Below are positions 9,246 through 18,052 of a DNA stretch of 64,000 bases, in pieces (position 1 is the stretch's first letter; the number at the start of each line of letters is the position of its first letter). A program made the position numbers and the translations under genes. Below the pieces are notes generated by a model, which was not told where the DNA came from, did not search any database, and was given only the letters and a program-made list of their open reading frames with translations. This DNA is from Blautia sp. (lineage in GTDB: Bacteria > Bacillota > Clostridia > Lachnospirales > Lachnospiraceae), in assembly GCA_021772055.1 (NCBI GenBank), contig JAETNR010000001.1:1-64000 (forward strand), read 5' to 3'.

Positions 9246-9860
9246 GTGTTTCACGAAAAGTATCCGGGGGTGAAGGTGAATTTCCTGGAAGAGGCCTACG
9301 CGATCCAGGAACGGCTGCTATTGGATGATCAGTTGGATTTTGCCGTGCTTAATGAGGTACATCCCCATCCCAATCTGGTTTATGAAGTGCTTGCCAGGGA
9401 GGAAATTCTGCTGATGCTTTCCCCAGATCATCCGCTGGCTTTTTCGGGAAAAGAACGAGAGGGATGCAGATATCCGCAGATCGATCTGAAGCTTTTGGAA
9501 AGCGAGCCGTTTATCCTTCATTTTCCGGATCAGACAACCGGACGGATTGCCCTGGAATTATTTGAAAAATATGGGATAGAGCCGCCGGTTCCTTTTCATA
9601 CCAGAAATTCACAGGCATGTGCGCTTCTGGCTTATCAGGGGATGGGCGCCTGTCTGATTCTGGAAAACTATGTGAAAAATATGAAATCCGATCGTCCGCC
9701 TGCCTGCTTTTCTGTTGGGGACAAGGGGATATTCAGCACACTTACCATTGCTTACCGGAAAGGCGCGTATCTGCCATCCTATGCAAGAGATTTTATAAAA
9801 ATTGCGCAGGAAAGTTTATACCGGAATCGGTTTATGAAGAAAGATGAATATAATCCTTGA
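9240..9860 (+). pseudogene. LysR-family regulator, DNA-binding end deleted
   Basis: The frame reads FHEKYPGVKVNFLEEAYAIQERLLLDDQLDFAVL, the start of a LysR effector-binding domain, and continues through EEILLMLSPDHPLAF and a normal C-terminal lobe. The winged-helix DNA-binding domain and linker (about 90 residues) that should precede it are absent; upstream is antisense permease sequence. A GTG at 9225 lies inside that foreign sequence and is not a real start. The LysR gene must once have been divergent from the permease-ade operon and probably controlled it. Without the HTH it cannot act as a regulator. Confidence 0.8.
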
Positions 9861-9895
9861 AAAGTATATTTTTCATTTTTTTATGTGGATTTTAA

Positions 9896-9904
9896 TGTTA
9901 TAAT
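9896..9904 (+). promoter_or_regulatory. Extended -10 promoter of the beta-mannosidase gene
   Basis: TGTTATAAT (TGn plus consensus TATAAT at 9899-9904) lies 72 bases before the start codon; no good -35 is visible, as is common with extended -10 promoters. A 12-base sequence TGAACAGTTACA (9931-9942), identical to the right end of the MITE-like element at 47.3 kb plus the adjoining base, lies in the leader. Confidence 0.55.
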
Positions 9905-9975
9905 GACTCTGACTGTCGGGAAGTGGTTTCTGAACAGTTACAAATATCATAAAATTTATGAGACAGAGGTTGACT

Positions 9976-12408
9976 ATGAAGATTCAATTACTAGACGGAA
10001 TTTGGGAATTGCATGAGTTTGGAAAGGAGACAGGCATTCCGGCCAGTGTACCGGGAACCGTATACGGAGCGTATCTTGCCGAAGGAAAAATGGAAGATCC
10101 TTTTTGGAAGGATAATGAGAACAAAGCGACGGATATGATGAAAAAAGATTATGTATATAGCTGCCGTTTTGACGCAGAAGAAGAAGTTCGAAACTCCGGA
10201 CGGGTGGAACTTCTGTTTGAAGGGATCGACACTATCGGAGAAGTACTTTTAAACGGTGAGAAGCTGGGAGATCCCTGTAATATGTACCGGGAATGGCGGT
10301 ATGAGGTAAAGGACCTTCTTAAAGAGAAGGAAAATTATCTGGAAGTAATCCTTCACTCACCGATCAATTATATTAGAGAGGAATATGCAAAATGCCGATG
10401 CGACGGTTCGGAAGATGCTATGAGAGGTTTTCCCCACATCCGAAAGGCTCATTATATGTTCGGCTGGGACTGGGGTCCTCACCTTCCTGACGCAGGTATC
10501 TGGAAAAGCGTGAAACTGGCAGGAGAAGACCATGCTCGTATAGATAGCGTATATATACGCCAGTATCATGAAAATGGCCGGGTGGGCCTGAAACTGGAAA
10601 TTGAAGAAATCAAGTATCGTGACTGCGGGATTTCTTATAGCGCTGAAGTGATTGCGCCGGATGGGACTGTCCAGAAATGGACGGATGTGTCCGAAATTTT
10701 ATGGGTGGACCAGCCAAACCTCTGGTGGCCCAGAGGTTATGGGAATCAGCCCCTCTATGTGGTAAAAGTGCGGCAGATGGTGAATGGGGCAGTGGAAGAT
10801 CAGTTTGAAAAACGGATCGGTCTTCGGACTATGACCATGCATGTGGAAAAGGACCAGTGGGGGCACTGCTTTGCCCATCAGGTAAATGGAATCGACTGTT
10901 TTGCCATGGGTGCGGACTATATACCGGAAGATAACCTGATCGGAAGGACTTCAAGGGAAAAAACGTATCAGTTACTGAAACAATGCGCAGACGCCAATTT
11001 TAATACGATCCGTGTCTGGGGCGGAGGCTATTATCCCAATGACTGGTTCTTTGATATTTGCGATGAACTGGGGCTGATGGTATGGCAAGATTTTATGTTT
11101 GCCTGTGCGGTTTATGAACTGACGGAAGAGTTTGAAGAAAACATCACGGCAGAAATCATTGAGAATGTCAAGAGAATCCGGAATCATGCCTGCCTGGGCC
11201 TGTGGTGCGGCAATAATGAGATGGAGATGTTTGTAAAAGAGGGAAATTGGGTATCCAGAGAGTCCCAGCGTGCAGATTATATTAAAATGTATGAATACAT
11301 TATTCCGAAACTGCTGAAAAAGTATGATCCGGATACGTTTTACTGGCCTGCAAGTCCCTCCTCCGGCGGCTCTTTCGATGATCCCAACGGAGCAGACAGC
11401 GGGGATGTCCATTACTGGAATGTGTGGCATGGGAATGAGCCATTTACGGAATACAGGAAATATTTCTTCCGTTATATTTCCGAGTTTGGATTCCAGAGCT
11501 TTCCCAGTGTAAAAACCATAGAGACCTTCACGGATGATCCACGGGATAAAAATATTTTTTCGTATATAATGGAAAAACATCAGAGAAATAATAGTGCCAA
11601 TGGAAAGATTATGAACTACCTGCAGCAAACGTATTTGTATCCTGGTGATTTTGAGACACTGATTTATGCTTCCCAGCTTTTGCAGGCGGATGCGATCCGC
11701 TATGGGGTAGAACACTTCCGCAGAAACCGGGGAAGATGCATGGGAGCAATCTACTGGCAGGTGAATGACTGCTGGCCGGTAACCTCCTGGGCTTCCATTG
11801 ATTACTGCGGCAGATGGAAAGCACTGCATTATTCCGCAAAACGGTTTTTCGCGCCTGTGCTGTTATCCTGTGAAGAGGAAGGAATGCTGACGCAGAATAC
11901 GAATGTGAATTCAGAGGATTTTGTGATTCAGCCTTCCATTCGTCTGAATGTATCCAATGAAAGCAGAGAAGACCAGGAGACGATTGTTCGCTGGTATCTG
12001 CGGAAAAATACGGGGGAAATCCTGAAAAAAGGGGAAGAGCAGCTGAACGTTCCGGCTCTGAAAAGCGTATGGTGTGAGAAAATGTTGTTCCCGGAAGCAG
12101 ATATTTATACGGAATATGTAAGCTTTGAGCTTTGGATCGGCGGAGAGAAAAAATCAGACGGCACTGTCATTTTTTCCGTACCGAAATACTTCCGTTTCAT
12201 GAATCCGGAACTGGATGTCCGGCTTGACGGGGAGGAAATTGTTGTGAAGGCAGGCGCTTATGCGAAGAACGTGGAGATTCTCAACGATACGGAGGATCTG
12301 ATCCTTTCGGATAATTATTTTGATCTGAATGGAGATGAAAAGAGAGTACGGATTCTCTCCGGGGAACCCAATGGACTGCGGGTAAGAAGCGTTTATGATA
12401 TTCGTTAA
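9976..12408 (+). CDS. Beta-mannosidase (glycoside hydrolase family 2)
   Basis: An 810-residue intracellular GH2 enzyme; no signal peptide is seen. It carries the GH2 sugar-binding sandwich, the mannosidase motif HYMFGWDWGPHLPDAGIWK, FNTIRVWGGGYYPNDWFFDICDELGLMVWQDFMFAC, the acid/base Glu in CGNNEMEMF (about residue 412) and the nucleophile Glu in SEFGFQS (about residue 500). It should release mannose from the non-reducing end of beta-mannosides, for example from mannan or N-glycan core fragments. ATG 9976 is preferred over ATG 9958 because AGAGG lies just upstream. It is monocistronic in this window; no mannoside transporter is beside it, though a carbohydrate-type beta-helix remnant lies downstream. 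Confidence 0.93.
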   Translation: MKIQLLDGIWELHEFGKETGIPASVPGTVYGAYLAEGKMEDPFWKDNENKATDMMKKDYVYSCRFDAEEEVRNSGRVELLFEGIDTIGEVLLNGEKLGDPCNMYREWRYEVKDLLKEKENYLEVILHSPINYIREEYAKCRCDGSEDAMRGFPHIRKAHYMFGWDWGPHLPDAGIWKSVKLAGEDHARIDSVYIRQYHENGRVGLKLEIEEIKYRDCGISYSAEVIAPDGTVQKWTDVSEILWVDQPNLWWPRGYGNQPLYVVKVRQMVNGAVEDQFEKRIGLRTMTMHVEKDQWGHCFAHQVNGIDCFAMGADYIPEDNLIGRTSREKTYQLLKQCADANFNTIRVWGGGYYPNDWFFDICDELGLMVWQDFMFACAVYELTEEFEENITAEIIENVKRIRNHACLGLWCGNNEMEMFVKEGNWVSRESQRADYIKMYEYIIPKLLKKYDPDTFYWPASPSSGGSFDDPNGADSGDVHYWNVWHGNEPFTEYRKYFFRYISEFGFQSFPSVKTIETFTDDPRDKNIFSYIMEKHQRNNSANGKIMNYLQQTYLYPGDFETLIYASQLLQADAIRYGVEHFRRNRGRCMGAIYWQVNDCWPVTSWASIDYCGRWKALHYSAKRFFAPVLLSCEEEGMLTQNTNVNSEDFVIQPSIRLNVSNESREDQETIVRWYLRKNTGEILKKGEEQLNVPALKSVWCEKMLFPEADIYTEYVSFELWIGGEKKSDGTVIFSVPKYFRFMNPELDVRLDGEEIVVKAGAYAKNVEILNDTEDLILSDNYFDLNGDEKRVRILSGEPNGLRVRSVYDIR

Positions 12409-12415
12409 ATCCGGG

Positions 12416-12455
12416 CTTCCGCTGATTTTGTTCGAGGCAGAAAAATCAGCGGAAG
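12416..12455 (+). terminator. Long hairpin after the beta-mannosidase gene
   Basis: A perfect 14-bp stem, CTTCCGCTGATTTT (12416-12429) with AAAATCAGCGGAAG (12442-12455) and a 12-base loop, begins seven bases after the stop codon. The T-run lies within the stem rather than after it, so termination efficiency is uncertain. Confidence 0.6.
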
Positions 12456-12509
12456 CGAACATAGATGTTAAAAATTATTTATAAAATTCTTTGGCAGTCC
12501 GGAAAAATG

Positions 12510-12641
12510 CCTTCAGGTTTTCCATGGATGTTCGTGGTGGGATATTGCATTACCGCATATCAGGAAGGAATGATCGGCCCTCACTGGTCGAAAGGATGGA
12601 TCATTGAGGACTGCGAAATATCCCATTCCAGTCCCTGCTGA
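12510..12641 (+). pseudogene. Fragment of a right-handed beta-helix (pectate-lyase-like) protein
   Basis: The frame ending at the TGA 12639-12641 reads [20 protein letters not shown] followed by DCEISHSS. This matches the conserved rung found in bacterial parallel beta-helix carbohydrate-active proteins (typically ...[14 protein letters not shown]). Only about 35-40 codons survive, with no start or flanking rungs, so it is a relic of a deleted gene. The whole-family assignment rests on this one motif. Confidence 0.5.
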
Positions 12642-12823
12642 TGCAAATGAACATTCCGGTAGAAGAAGCATGGGAATCAATGGAACAATTGGAGGTTGGC
12701 GGAATGGGATATCTGTTTGAGAATGCAGCAAAGCAGGATGCAAACCAGGCCAGACAGAAAATGGTGAATTTGGAGCAGCTGTTGAATATGACCATGAAAG
12801 ATCTTAACAAGACCACCGGCTAA
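12641..12823 (+). pseudogene. C-terminal scrap of an unidentified protein
   Basis: A 60-residue frame (MQMNIPVEEAWESMEQLEVG, then GYLFENAAKQDANQARQK) with no ribosome site, beginning on the stop of the preceding fragment. The EMGYLF/MGYLFEN pattern followed by a charged helix recalls the C-terminal tails of Lachnospiraceae Rpn/PD-(D/E)XK-type transposase-nuclease proteins, but this is a weak recollection. Its position within a run of decayed genes argues that it is a relic. Confidence 0.4.
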
Positions 12824-12835
12824 GCCAGTGGTCTT
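12809..12835 (+). terminator. Hairpin terminator
   Basis: AAGACCACCGGCT (12809-12821) pairs with AGCCAGTGGTCTT (12823-12835), overlapping the stop of the preceding frame. The following bases GATTCATT give only a weak T-run. Confidence 0.5.
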
Positions 12836-12852
12836 GATTCATTAACGCTGAT

Positions 12853-13760
12853 TTGGCTGAAAGGCAGGAGAACAATTCCTGTGAATTGTATTTTGAAGAA
12901 CGGAATCTGGAGACATTGGTTCAAAAGCTTGAAAAACTGTATCCAAAAGGGAATCGCCCGGGTTTTGCAGAAGCTTCCTATGGAGGAACTGAAAAATGCA
13001 GAAATGCTGGCACTTTCTACAACACTTGCAACAAATATTTGTGTAGAAAATAAAGGTGGAAAAGCGAAACTGATACGATTTTCCTCTTCACGAATTTCTG
13101 ATTCTTATAAAAGAACCGGAAGATTATACGGACTATCTGGACCAGGAGCAGAAGCTTTGTAAAGTTCTGAAGGAGGGACCGCGAAGCCTTTCAGAAGCGG
13201 CAGATGCAGTGGGTAAGGATCTTTATAATGCAGGAACAGAGCCGGATAAACAGCTTAAGGATCTCATAGAACTTTCTTTTGAACTGAAAACATCGGGGAA
13301 AAGTTCGGACATGATTCTTCCGGAATTTTCTACAGATGCAGTTTTAGTGGGAGTGGGTGCGCCGACGCATATATTCCTGGAATCAGTCGCAAAGCTTCTT
13401 GGGACAAGGGCTGTAATTCCCCAATATGCTCATGTGGCAAATGCGGTTGGTGCAGTCGTGGGAAATGTAAATGCCGCGATAGAATGTGAAATAGTTCCTA
13501 AGTATACCGCAGCAGGAATTGACAGCTATGATGTTTTCTGCGGAGATACAAAAGAAAACTTCAAAGAGTACGAGAACGCACGGTCTTACCTTCTGGAACA
13601 TGCGCCTGAACTTGCCCGTACAGAAGCTCTTCGCAGGGGGGCAAAGGGAGAGATTCTGACAGAAATAAAGACACTTCGGCAGGGAGAACTGCAAAATGAT
13701 ACCGACTTATTCCTGACTGAAAAATACCAGGTCATGGCCATGGGAAAGATGGCCAGATAG
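12853..13760 (+). pseudogene. Hydantoinase/oxoprolinase (HyuA-like) gene, truncated and frameshifted
   Basis: Three frames together give a broken HyuA-type protein. ELYFEERNLETLVQKLEKLYPKGNRPGFAEASYGG is read in one frame. The frame then shifts near 12985 to ELKNAEMLALSTTLATNICVENKGGKAKLI, the family's conserved ATT-LATN segment. A third frame from about 13098 reads KEPEDYTDYLDQEQKLCKVLKEG and then SFELKTSGKSSDMILPEFSTDAVLVGVGAPTHIFLESVAKLLGTRAVIPQYAHVANAVGAVVGNV, the family's C-terminal subdomain. The N-terminal nucleotide-binding start and most of the middle are missing. Intact members hydrolyse 5-oxoproline or hydantoins, or carboxylate acetone. The 552-base frame from 13209 is the largest surviving piece, not a separate gene. 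Confidence 0.8.
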
Positions 13761-13771
13761 GAATCTGTGAA

Positions 13772-13966
13772 ATGATAGATACGGATCTTGCTTTTGAAAA
13801 ATCCGGGGTGGAGGCAGTTCTCCTGACAAAAATTGACAGTATTAAAAATCCGTTGTCCGGCTGGATTCAGGTGCCGGAAGTGGGAGAGCTTATTATGGAC
13901 GATAAAGATGCAAAGGGAAAGGTCTTTACTGGCGGACAGCAGCCCGATTGCCGAGAAATGTGCTAG
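13772..13966 (+). other. Unassigned 64-codon open frame, probably a relic
   Basis: The frame reads MIDTDLAFEKSGVEAVLLTK then IDSIKNPLSGWIQVPEVGEL and ends at 13966. The composition looks protein-like, but there is no ribosome site before the ATG and I do not recognise the family. It directly follows the hydantoinase relic and is probably another remnant from the same collapse. Confidence 0.3.
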
Positions 13967-13993
13967 AGAATACTTTTCACGGTCCTCATTTTC

Positions 13994-14002
13994 TGTTATA
14001 CT
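13994..14002 (+). promoter_or_regulatory. Extended -10 promoter of the SH3-domain protein gene
   Basis: TGTTATACT gives TGn plus TATACT (13997-14002); TTTTCA 17 bases upstream is a weak -35. In the leader an 8-bp inverted repeat, ACAGACCG (14017-14024) and CGGTCTGT (14040-14047), could be an operator or a small hairpin. Confidence 0.5.
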
Positions 14003-14085
14003 GAACTGTATGAATGACAGACCGCAGGACGATGCAGATCGGTCTGTAAAAAAGATTCATATAACAGAAAAGGAGGGCTGTATTT

Positions 14086-14796
14086 ATGAAAAACAATCTC
14101 AGGAACCGCATAGCAGTACTTTCGGCAGTACTTGGACTGACAGTAACGGCCATTCCCACAATGGGAGAAACAAAGGCAGCAGACGCCTATACCGTAAAAG
14201 TAGAAAAGGGGTATCTTGCTCTTCGTTCAAAGCCTGCTTATGATGCATCAAACGAACTGGAGTCCCTTTATACAGGTGATTATTTTTACGTGATGTCCGA
14301 TTATGACGATACCTATGTATACGGCTATTCAGACTCCGGAAAAGAAGGCTATGTAAACAAGAACTATCTGGTGGAGGTCTACAATATTGCCAGCGGAATT
14401 CGTGTACGGGCAAGCGAAGGGGCAGCCTATCTGGAAACCGATGATTTCAGCATGTATCTTCCGGGAGACATTTCCTGGGATTATGAGGTAGTGAATTCCG
14501 ACACCATTTCCATTTATCATACCCAGGCGAAAGAAGAGGGATACGGCGGGCATGTGGTCTCCATCAGGGCTTTTGATTGGGGCGTAAACGACTATGCGGA
14601 ATACCCGGACTGGTCTGTTGCAGGTCTTAACAGCGAAAAGAAATTTATTGCCATCTTTCCTACGGACGTGCAGTTTAACGGAAAAGATTCCGTTCAGGCA
14701 GAAGAATATAACCGCTTATTGAACGTAGCCAAACGTATGGACTGTGAGGATGAAGAGCTGGCAAAGGATAATCCTTTTGAGACAGTAAAAAAATAG
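14086..14796 (+). CDS. Secreted bacterial SH3-domain protein
   Basis: A 236-residue protein with a clear signal peptide (MKNNLRNRIAVLSAVLGLTV...TMGETKAADA) and, after it, an SH3b-type domain: GYLALRSKPAYDASNELESLYTGDYFYV, then GYVNKNYLVEVYN. The last 130 residues are unassigned. SH3b domains in secreted proteins usually bind cell-wall peptides or ligands. The ribosome site AAAAGGAGG precedes the ATG. No enzymatic domain is visible, so the role is unknown; it probably acts at or outside the envelope. Confidence 0.8.
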   Translation: MKNNLRNRIAVLSAVLGLTVTAIPTMGETKAADAYTVKVEKGYLALRSKPAYDASNELESLYTGDYFYVMSDYDDTYVYGYSDSGKEGYVNKNYLVEVYNIASGIRVRASEGAAYLETDDFSMYLPGDISWDYEVVNSDTISIYHTQAKEEGYGGHVVSIRAFDWGVNDYAEYPDWSVAGLNSEKKFIAIFPTDVQFNGKDSVQAEEYNRLLNVAKRMDCEDEELAKDNPFETVKK

Positions 14797-14870
14797 GAGT
14801 GAGGGTATATTATTTTAATATGCGGTTTCAATATGCGTGAGTAAAGCAGACGGCTGATATGGAGGTACTT

Positions 14871-15992
14871 ATGAGAGGATTTTTGGTAATCATAGGGGCT
14901 ACTGGTATTTTGCTTGGAATCTACGTTTATTTTCTGCTTAGAAGAGTCATGAAATTTTATGGCCTGAATATGAAAAAGATCAGCCTTAAGATCGTCAACG
15001 TGCTTGCTGCGGCGGGAGTAGTATGGATCTGCACTAATTTGCGGCAGACCGCCGCTATGGCAGTTCTTCATACAGTTGTGATTTCTATGCTCCTGGATAT
15101 TTTCGCAGGAATATGCCGCCGTATCATGGCCCGAAAAGAAGAAACACATTTTCGGTATATCTGCAGGAAGTTCTATGGCTGCGGACTGGTTCCCCTGGCA
15201 ATAACAGCCGTTTTATTCACCTATGGATTTTGGAATATGAGGCACCCGGTAAAAACGGAATACACGGTAAAAACAGAAAAAAACATCGGAAATTATACCA
15301 TTGCTCTGCTTACAGATACTCATTACGGAACGATTCAGGACACAGATTTACTAAAAGAAAAAATTCAGGAAATCAATTCCCTGAAGCCGGATCTGGTTAT
15401 TCTTGGCGGCGATATCGTGGAAGAAGGAACTGCCAAAGAAAAAATGCGGGAGGTATTTCAGTGTTTGGGTGAAATGGAAAGTACATACGGAGTCTACTAT
15501 GTATATGGAAACCATGACAGCCAGCCTTATTCAGCCAATCCTGCCTATACGAAGACAGAACTTGAAAGTGCAATCCTGGACAGTGGGATCATCATACTTG
15601 AGGATACCTGCGTGGAGATCAACGGAGAACTTATTCTTGCAGGCAGGGCTGATGCTGCCTGGGGAAATGCCTCCGGCAGAGCTTCCCCGGAAGAACTTTT
15701 AAAGGATGCGGACAAAGAGAAATATATCATTGTAGCAGACCATCAGCCGGTTGAGGCAGAAGAAAATGCAGCCATGGGAGCAGATCTGGAGCTGTCCGGC
15801 CATACCCATGCAGGCCAGATGTGGCCGATAGGCTATTTTACGGAATTAACCGGCCAGCTGAATTACGGCGAATATCAGAGGGATGGCTGTAAGGTGATCG
15901 TTTCCTCCGGCTTCACAGGGTGGGGATACCCCATAAGGACACAGGGACACTGTGAGTATGTGATGGTACATATCGGCCGGTCAGCGAAATAG
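14871..15992 (+). CDS. Membrane-anchored metallophosphoesterase (YkuE/YaeI-like)
   Basis: A 373-residue protein. The first about 125 residues contain several membrane segments (GFLVIIGATGILLGIYVYFL and others). The rest is a calcineurin-like phosphoesterase with DTHYG (D-x-H), GGDIVEEG, GNHD and SGHTHAGQMWP, the full set of metal ligands. Members of this branch hydrolyse phosphodiesters, for example in lipid or nucleotide remodelling, at the outer face of the membrane. The start at 14871 is chosen because GGAGGT (14861-14866) lies at proper distance; the ATG at 14859 overlaps that ribosome site. Substrate unknown. Confidence 0.87.
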   Translation: MRGFLVIIGATGILLGIYVYFLLRRVMKFYGLNMKKISLKIVNVLAAAGVVWICTNLRQTAAMAVLHTVVISMLLDIFAGICRRIMARKEETHFRYICRKFYGCGLVPLAITAVLFTYGFWNMRHPVKTEYTVKTEKNIGNYTIALLTDTHYGTIQDTDLLKEKIQEINSLKPDLVILGGDIVEEGTAKEKMREVFQCLGEMESTYGVYYVYGNHDSQPYSANPAYTKTELESAILDSGIIILEDTCVEINGELILAGRADAAWGNASGRASPEELLKDADKEKYIIVADHQPVEAEENAAMGADLELSGHTHAGQMWPIGYFTELTGQLNYGEYQRDGCKVIVSSGFTGWGYPIRTQGHCEYVMVHIGRSAK

Positions 15993-16027
15993 GCTTGAAA
16001 AGTCTGAAATTTATATAAGATAAGTCT

Positions 16028-16055
16028 TTGTAAACGCAGGGAAGTATGATATAAT
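16028..16055 (+). promoter_or_regulatory. Promoter of the flavodiiron protein gene
   Basis: TTGTAA (16028-16033), a 16-base spacer and consensus TATAAT (16050-16055) lie 57 bases before the start codon. Confidence 0.65.
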
Positions 16056-16111
16056 AACAGACGCTGAAATAAGCACAGGAATCTGAATAGAAAATAAAGG
16101 AGATGATTCGA

Positions 16112-17899
16112 ATGGAAATCACGAATGATATTAGATATGTAGGCGTAAATGATCATGACGTGGATTTATTTGAAGGACAGTATGTTGTAGAAAACGGTAT
16201 GGCATACAATTCTTATGTGATCCTGGATGAGAAGGTTGCGGTGATGGATACGGTAGATGCCCGTTTTACCCATGAGTGGCTGGACAATATTCAGGCGGTT
16301 CTTGGTTCCAGAGAGCCGGATTATCTGATCATACAGCACATGGAGCCGGACCATTCCGCAAATATTGCCAATTTCATGCAGGTATTTACCAGGACAAAGA
16401 TCGTTTCTTCCGCAAAAGCTTTTACTATGATGAAACAGTTCTTTGGCACAGATTTTGCAGAAAAACAGGTTGTTGTGAAAGAAGGCGACAGCCTTTCTCT
16501 TGGCAGGCATACCCTTGCTTTTGTGGCAGCACCTATGGTGCACTGGCCGGAGGTAATCGTAACCTATGATACTTGTGATAAGGTTCTGTTTTCCGCTGAC
16601 GGCTTCGGAAAATTCGGTGCTCTGGACGTGGAGGAGGACTGGGCATGCGAAGCACGCCGTTACTATATTGGAATCGTGGGCAAATACGGCACACAGGTAC
16701 AGAACCTTCTTAAAAAAGCAGCAGGTCTTGACATTCAGACCATCTGTCCGCTTCATGGCCCTGTACTGAAAGAAAATCTGGGATATTATTTGAACCTTTA
16801 TAATATCTGGTCTTCCTACTCCGTAGAAAGCGAAGGAATCGTTATCGCATATACCTCTGTATATGGACATACGAAACAGGCAGCAGAGCTTCTTGCGGAT
16901 AAGCTGCGTGCAAAAGGCTGTCCGAAGGTTGCGGTATTTGACCTTGCGCGCTGTGATATGGCCGAAGCTGTGGAAGACGCTTTCCGTTACGGCAAGCTGG
17001 TACTGGCTACTACCACATATAACGCGGATATTTTCCCGTTTATGAAGGAATTTATTCATCATCTGACAGAAAGAAATTATCAGAACAGAACCATTGCCTT
17101 TATAGAAAACGGTACCTGGGCTCCTTTGGCTGCCAAGGTTATGAAGCAGATGCTTGAAGGCTGTAAGAAGCTTACGTTTGCTGACACAACGGTTCATATA
17201 AAATCTGCATTAAACGAAGAGAGCACTGCACAGTTAGAGGCATTATCCGAGGAACTCTGCCGCGATTATGTAGCACAGAGCGACGACGCAGATAAGAATG
17301 ACCTGACTGCATTGTTCAATATCGGCTATGGACTTTATGTGGTAACTTCCCACGACGGAAAGAAGGACAATGGACTTATTGTCAATACGGTAACGCAGCT
17401 TACCAATACGCCTAATCGTGTTGCGGTTGCTATAAACAAGGCAAATTATTCCTACCATGTTATTAAACAAACCGGAATTATGAATGTAAACTGCCTGTCT
17501 GCGGATGCACCATTCAGTGTGTTCGAAAGATTTGGTTTCCAGAGCGGAAGAACGGCAGATAAATTTGAGGGGCTGGCACCTCTTCGTTCAGATAATGGAC
17601 TGGCGTTCCTTCCAAGGTATATTAATTCCTTCATGTCTCTGAAAGTAGAGCAGTGCCTGGATTTTGACACTCATGGACTGTTTGTCTGCACCATTGAAGA
17701 GGCACGGGTAATCTCCAGCGTGGAGACCATGACCTATACCTACTATCAGAATAATGTAAAACCAAAGCCTCAGACAGAAGGGAAAAAAGGGTTTGTCTGC
17801 AAGGTTTGCGGATATATTTATGAAGGCGATGAACTGCCGGAGGACTACATCTGCCCATTATGCAAACACGGTGCCGCAGACTTCGAGCCTATCGGCTAA
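16112..17899 (+). CDS. Flavodiiron protein fused to flavin reductase and rubredoxin
   Basis: A 595-residue cytosolic oxidoreductase with four parts in order. First is a metallo-beta-lactamase-type diiron domain, with HMEPDH near residue 76 and later His/Asp ligands in APMVHWPE, SADGFGKFG and CPLHGPV. Second is a flavodoxin domain beginning IAYTSVYGHTKQAAELLADK. Third is an FMN-binding flavin-reductase domain (LFNIGYGLYVVTSHDG to about residue 530). Last is a C-terminal rubredoxin with CKVCGYIYEG and CPLCKHG. The enzyme should reduce O2 to water or NO to N2O, taking electrons from NAD(P)H through its own flavin and rubredoxin domains. ATG 16112 is used because AAAGGAG lies nine bases before it; the ATG at 16103 touches that site. 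Confidence 0.95.
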   Translation: MEITNDIRYVGVNDHDVDLFEGQYVVENGMAYNSYVILDEKVAVMDTVDARFTHEWLDNIQAVLGSREPDYLIIQHMEPDHSANIANFMQVFTRTKIVSSAKAFTMMKQFFGTDFAEKQVVVKEGDSLSLGRHTLAFVAAPMVHWPEVIVTYDTCDKVLFSADGFGKFGALDVEEDWACEARRYYIGIVGKYGTQVQNLLKKAAGLDIQTICPLHGPVLKENLGYYLNLYNIWSSYSVESEGIVIAYTSVYGHTKQAAELLADKLRAKGCPKVAVFDLARCDMAEAVEDAFRYGKLVLATTTYNADIFPFMKEFIHHLTERNYQNRTIAFIENGTWAPLAAKVMKQMLEGCKKLTFADTTVHIKSALNEESTAQLEALSEELCRDYVAQSDDADKNDLTALFNIGYGLYVVTSHDGKKDNGLIVNTVTQLTNTPNRVAVAINKANYSYHVIKQTGIMNVNCLSADAPFSVFERFGFQSGRTADKFEGLAPLRSDNGLAFLPRYINSFMSLKVEQCLDFDTHGLFVCTIEEARVISSVETMTYTYYQNNVKPKPQTEGKKGFVCKVCGYIYEGDELPEDYICPLCKHGAADFEPIG

Positions 17900-17904
17900 A
17901 ACAC

Positions 17905-17949
17905 AAAAAAACACCCCAAAGTACGTTTATTGTGCTGTGGGTGTTTTTT
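17905..17949 (+). terminator. Intrinsic terminator after the flavodiiron gene
   Basis: AAAAAACACCC (17905-17915) pairs with GGGTGTTTTTT (17939-17949), ending in a run of T. It begins six bases after the stop codon. Confidence 0.88.
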
Positions 17950-18003
17950 CGCAATTTTCGTGGTTTTTCCATGAATTTTCTGCTTTTCGTATGATGATTG
18001 TTA

Positions 18004-18012
18004 TGGTACAAT
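18004..18012 (+). promoter_or_regulatory. Extended -10 promoter of the secreted-protein gene
   Basis: TGGTACAAT (TGn plus TACAAT, 18007-18012) lies 41 bases before the start codon; the -35 (TTTTCG, 17984-17989) is poor. Confidence 0.5.
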
Positions 18013-18052
18013 GAAGGCATATGAATACATAAAAAGTGAAGGAGGATTTCCA

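Noticed and set aside
10972-11829. 285-codon minus-strand frame inside the beta-mannosidase gene
   Set aside because: It lies wholly within a well-conserved GH2 coding region and shows no protein family features.
13209-13760. 183-codon frame as an independent small protein
   Set aside because: It is the C-terminal piece of a HyuA-like protein whose upstream parts lie in other frames just before it; there is no ribosome site at its ATG.
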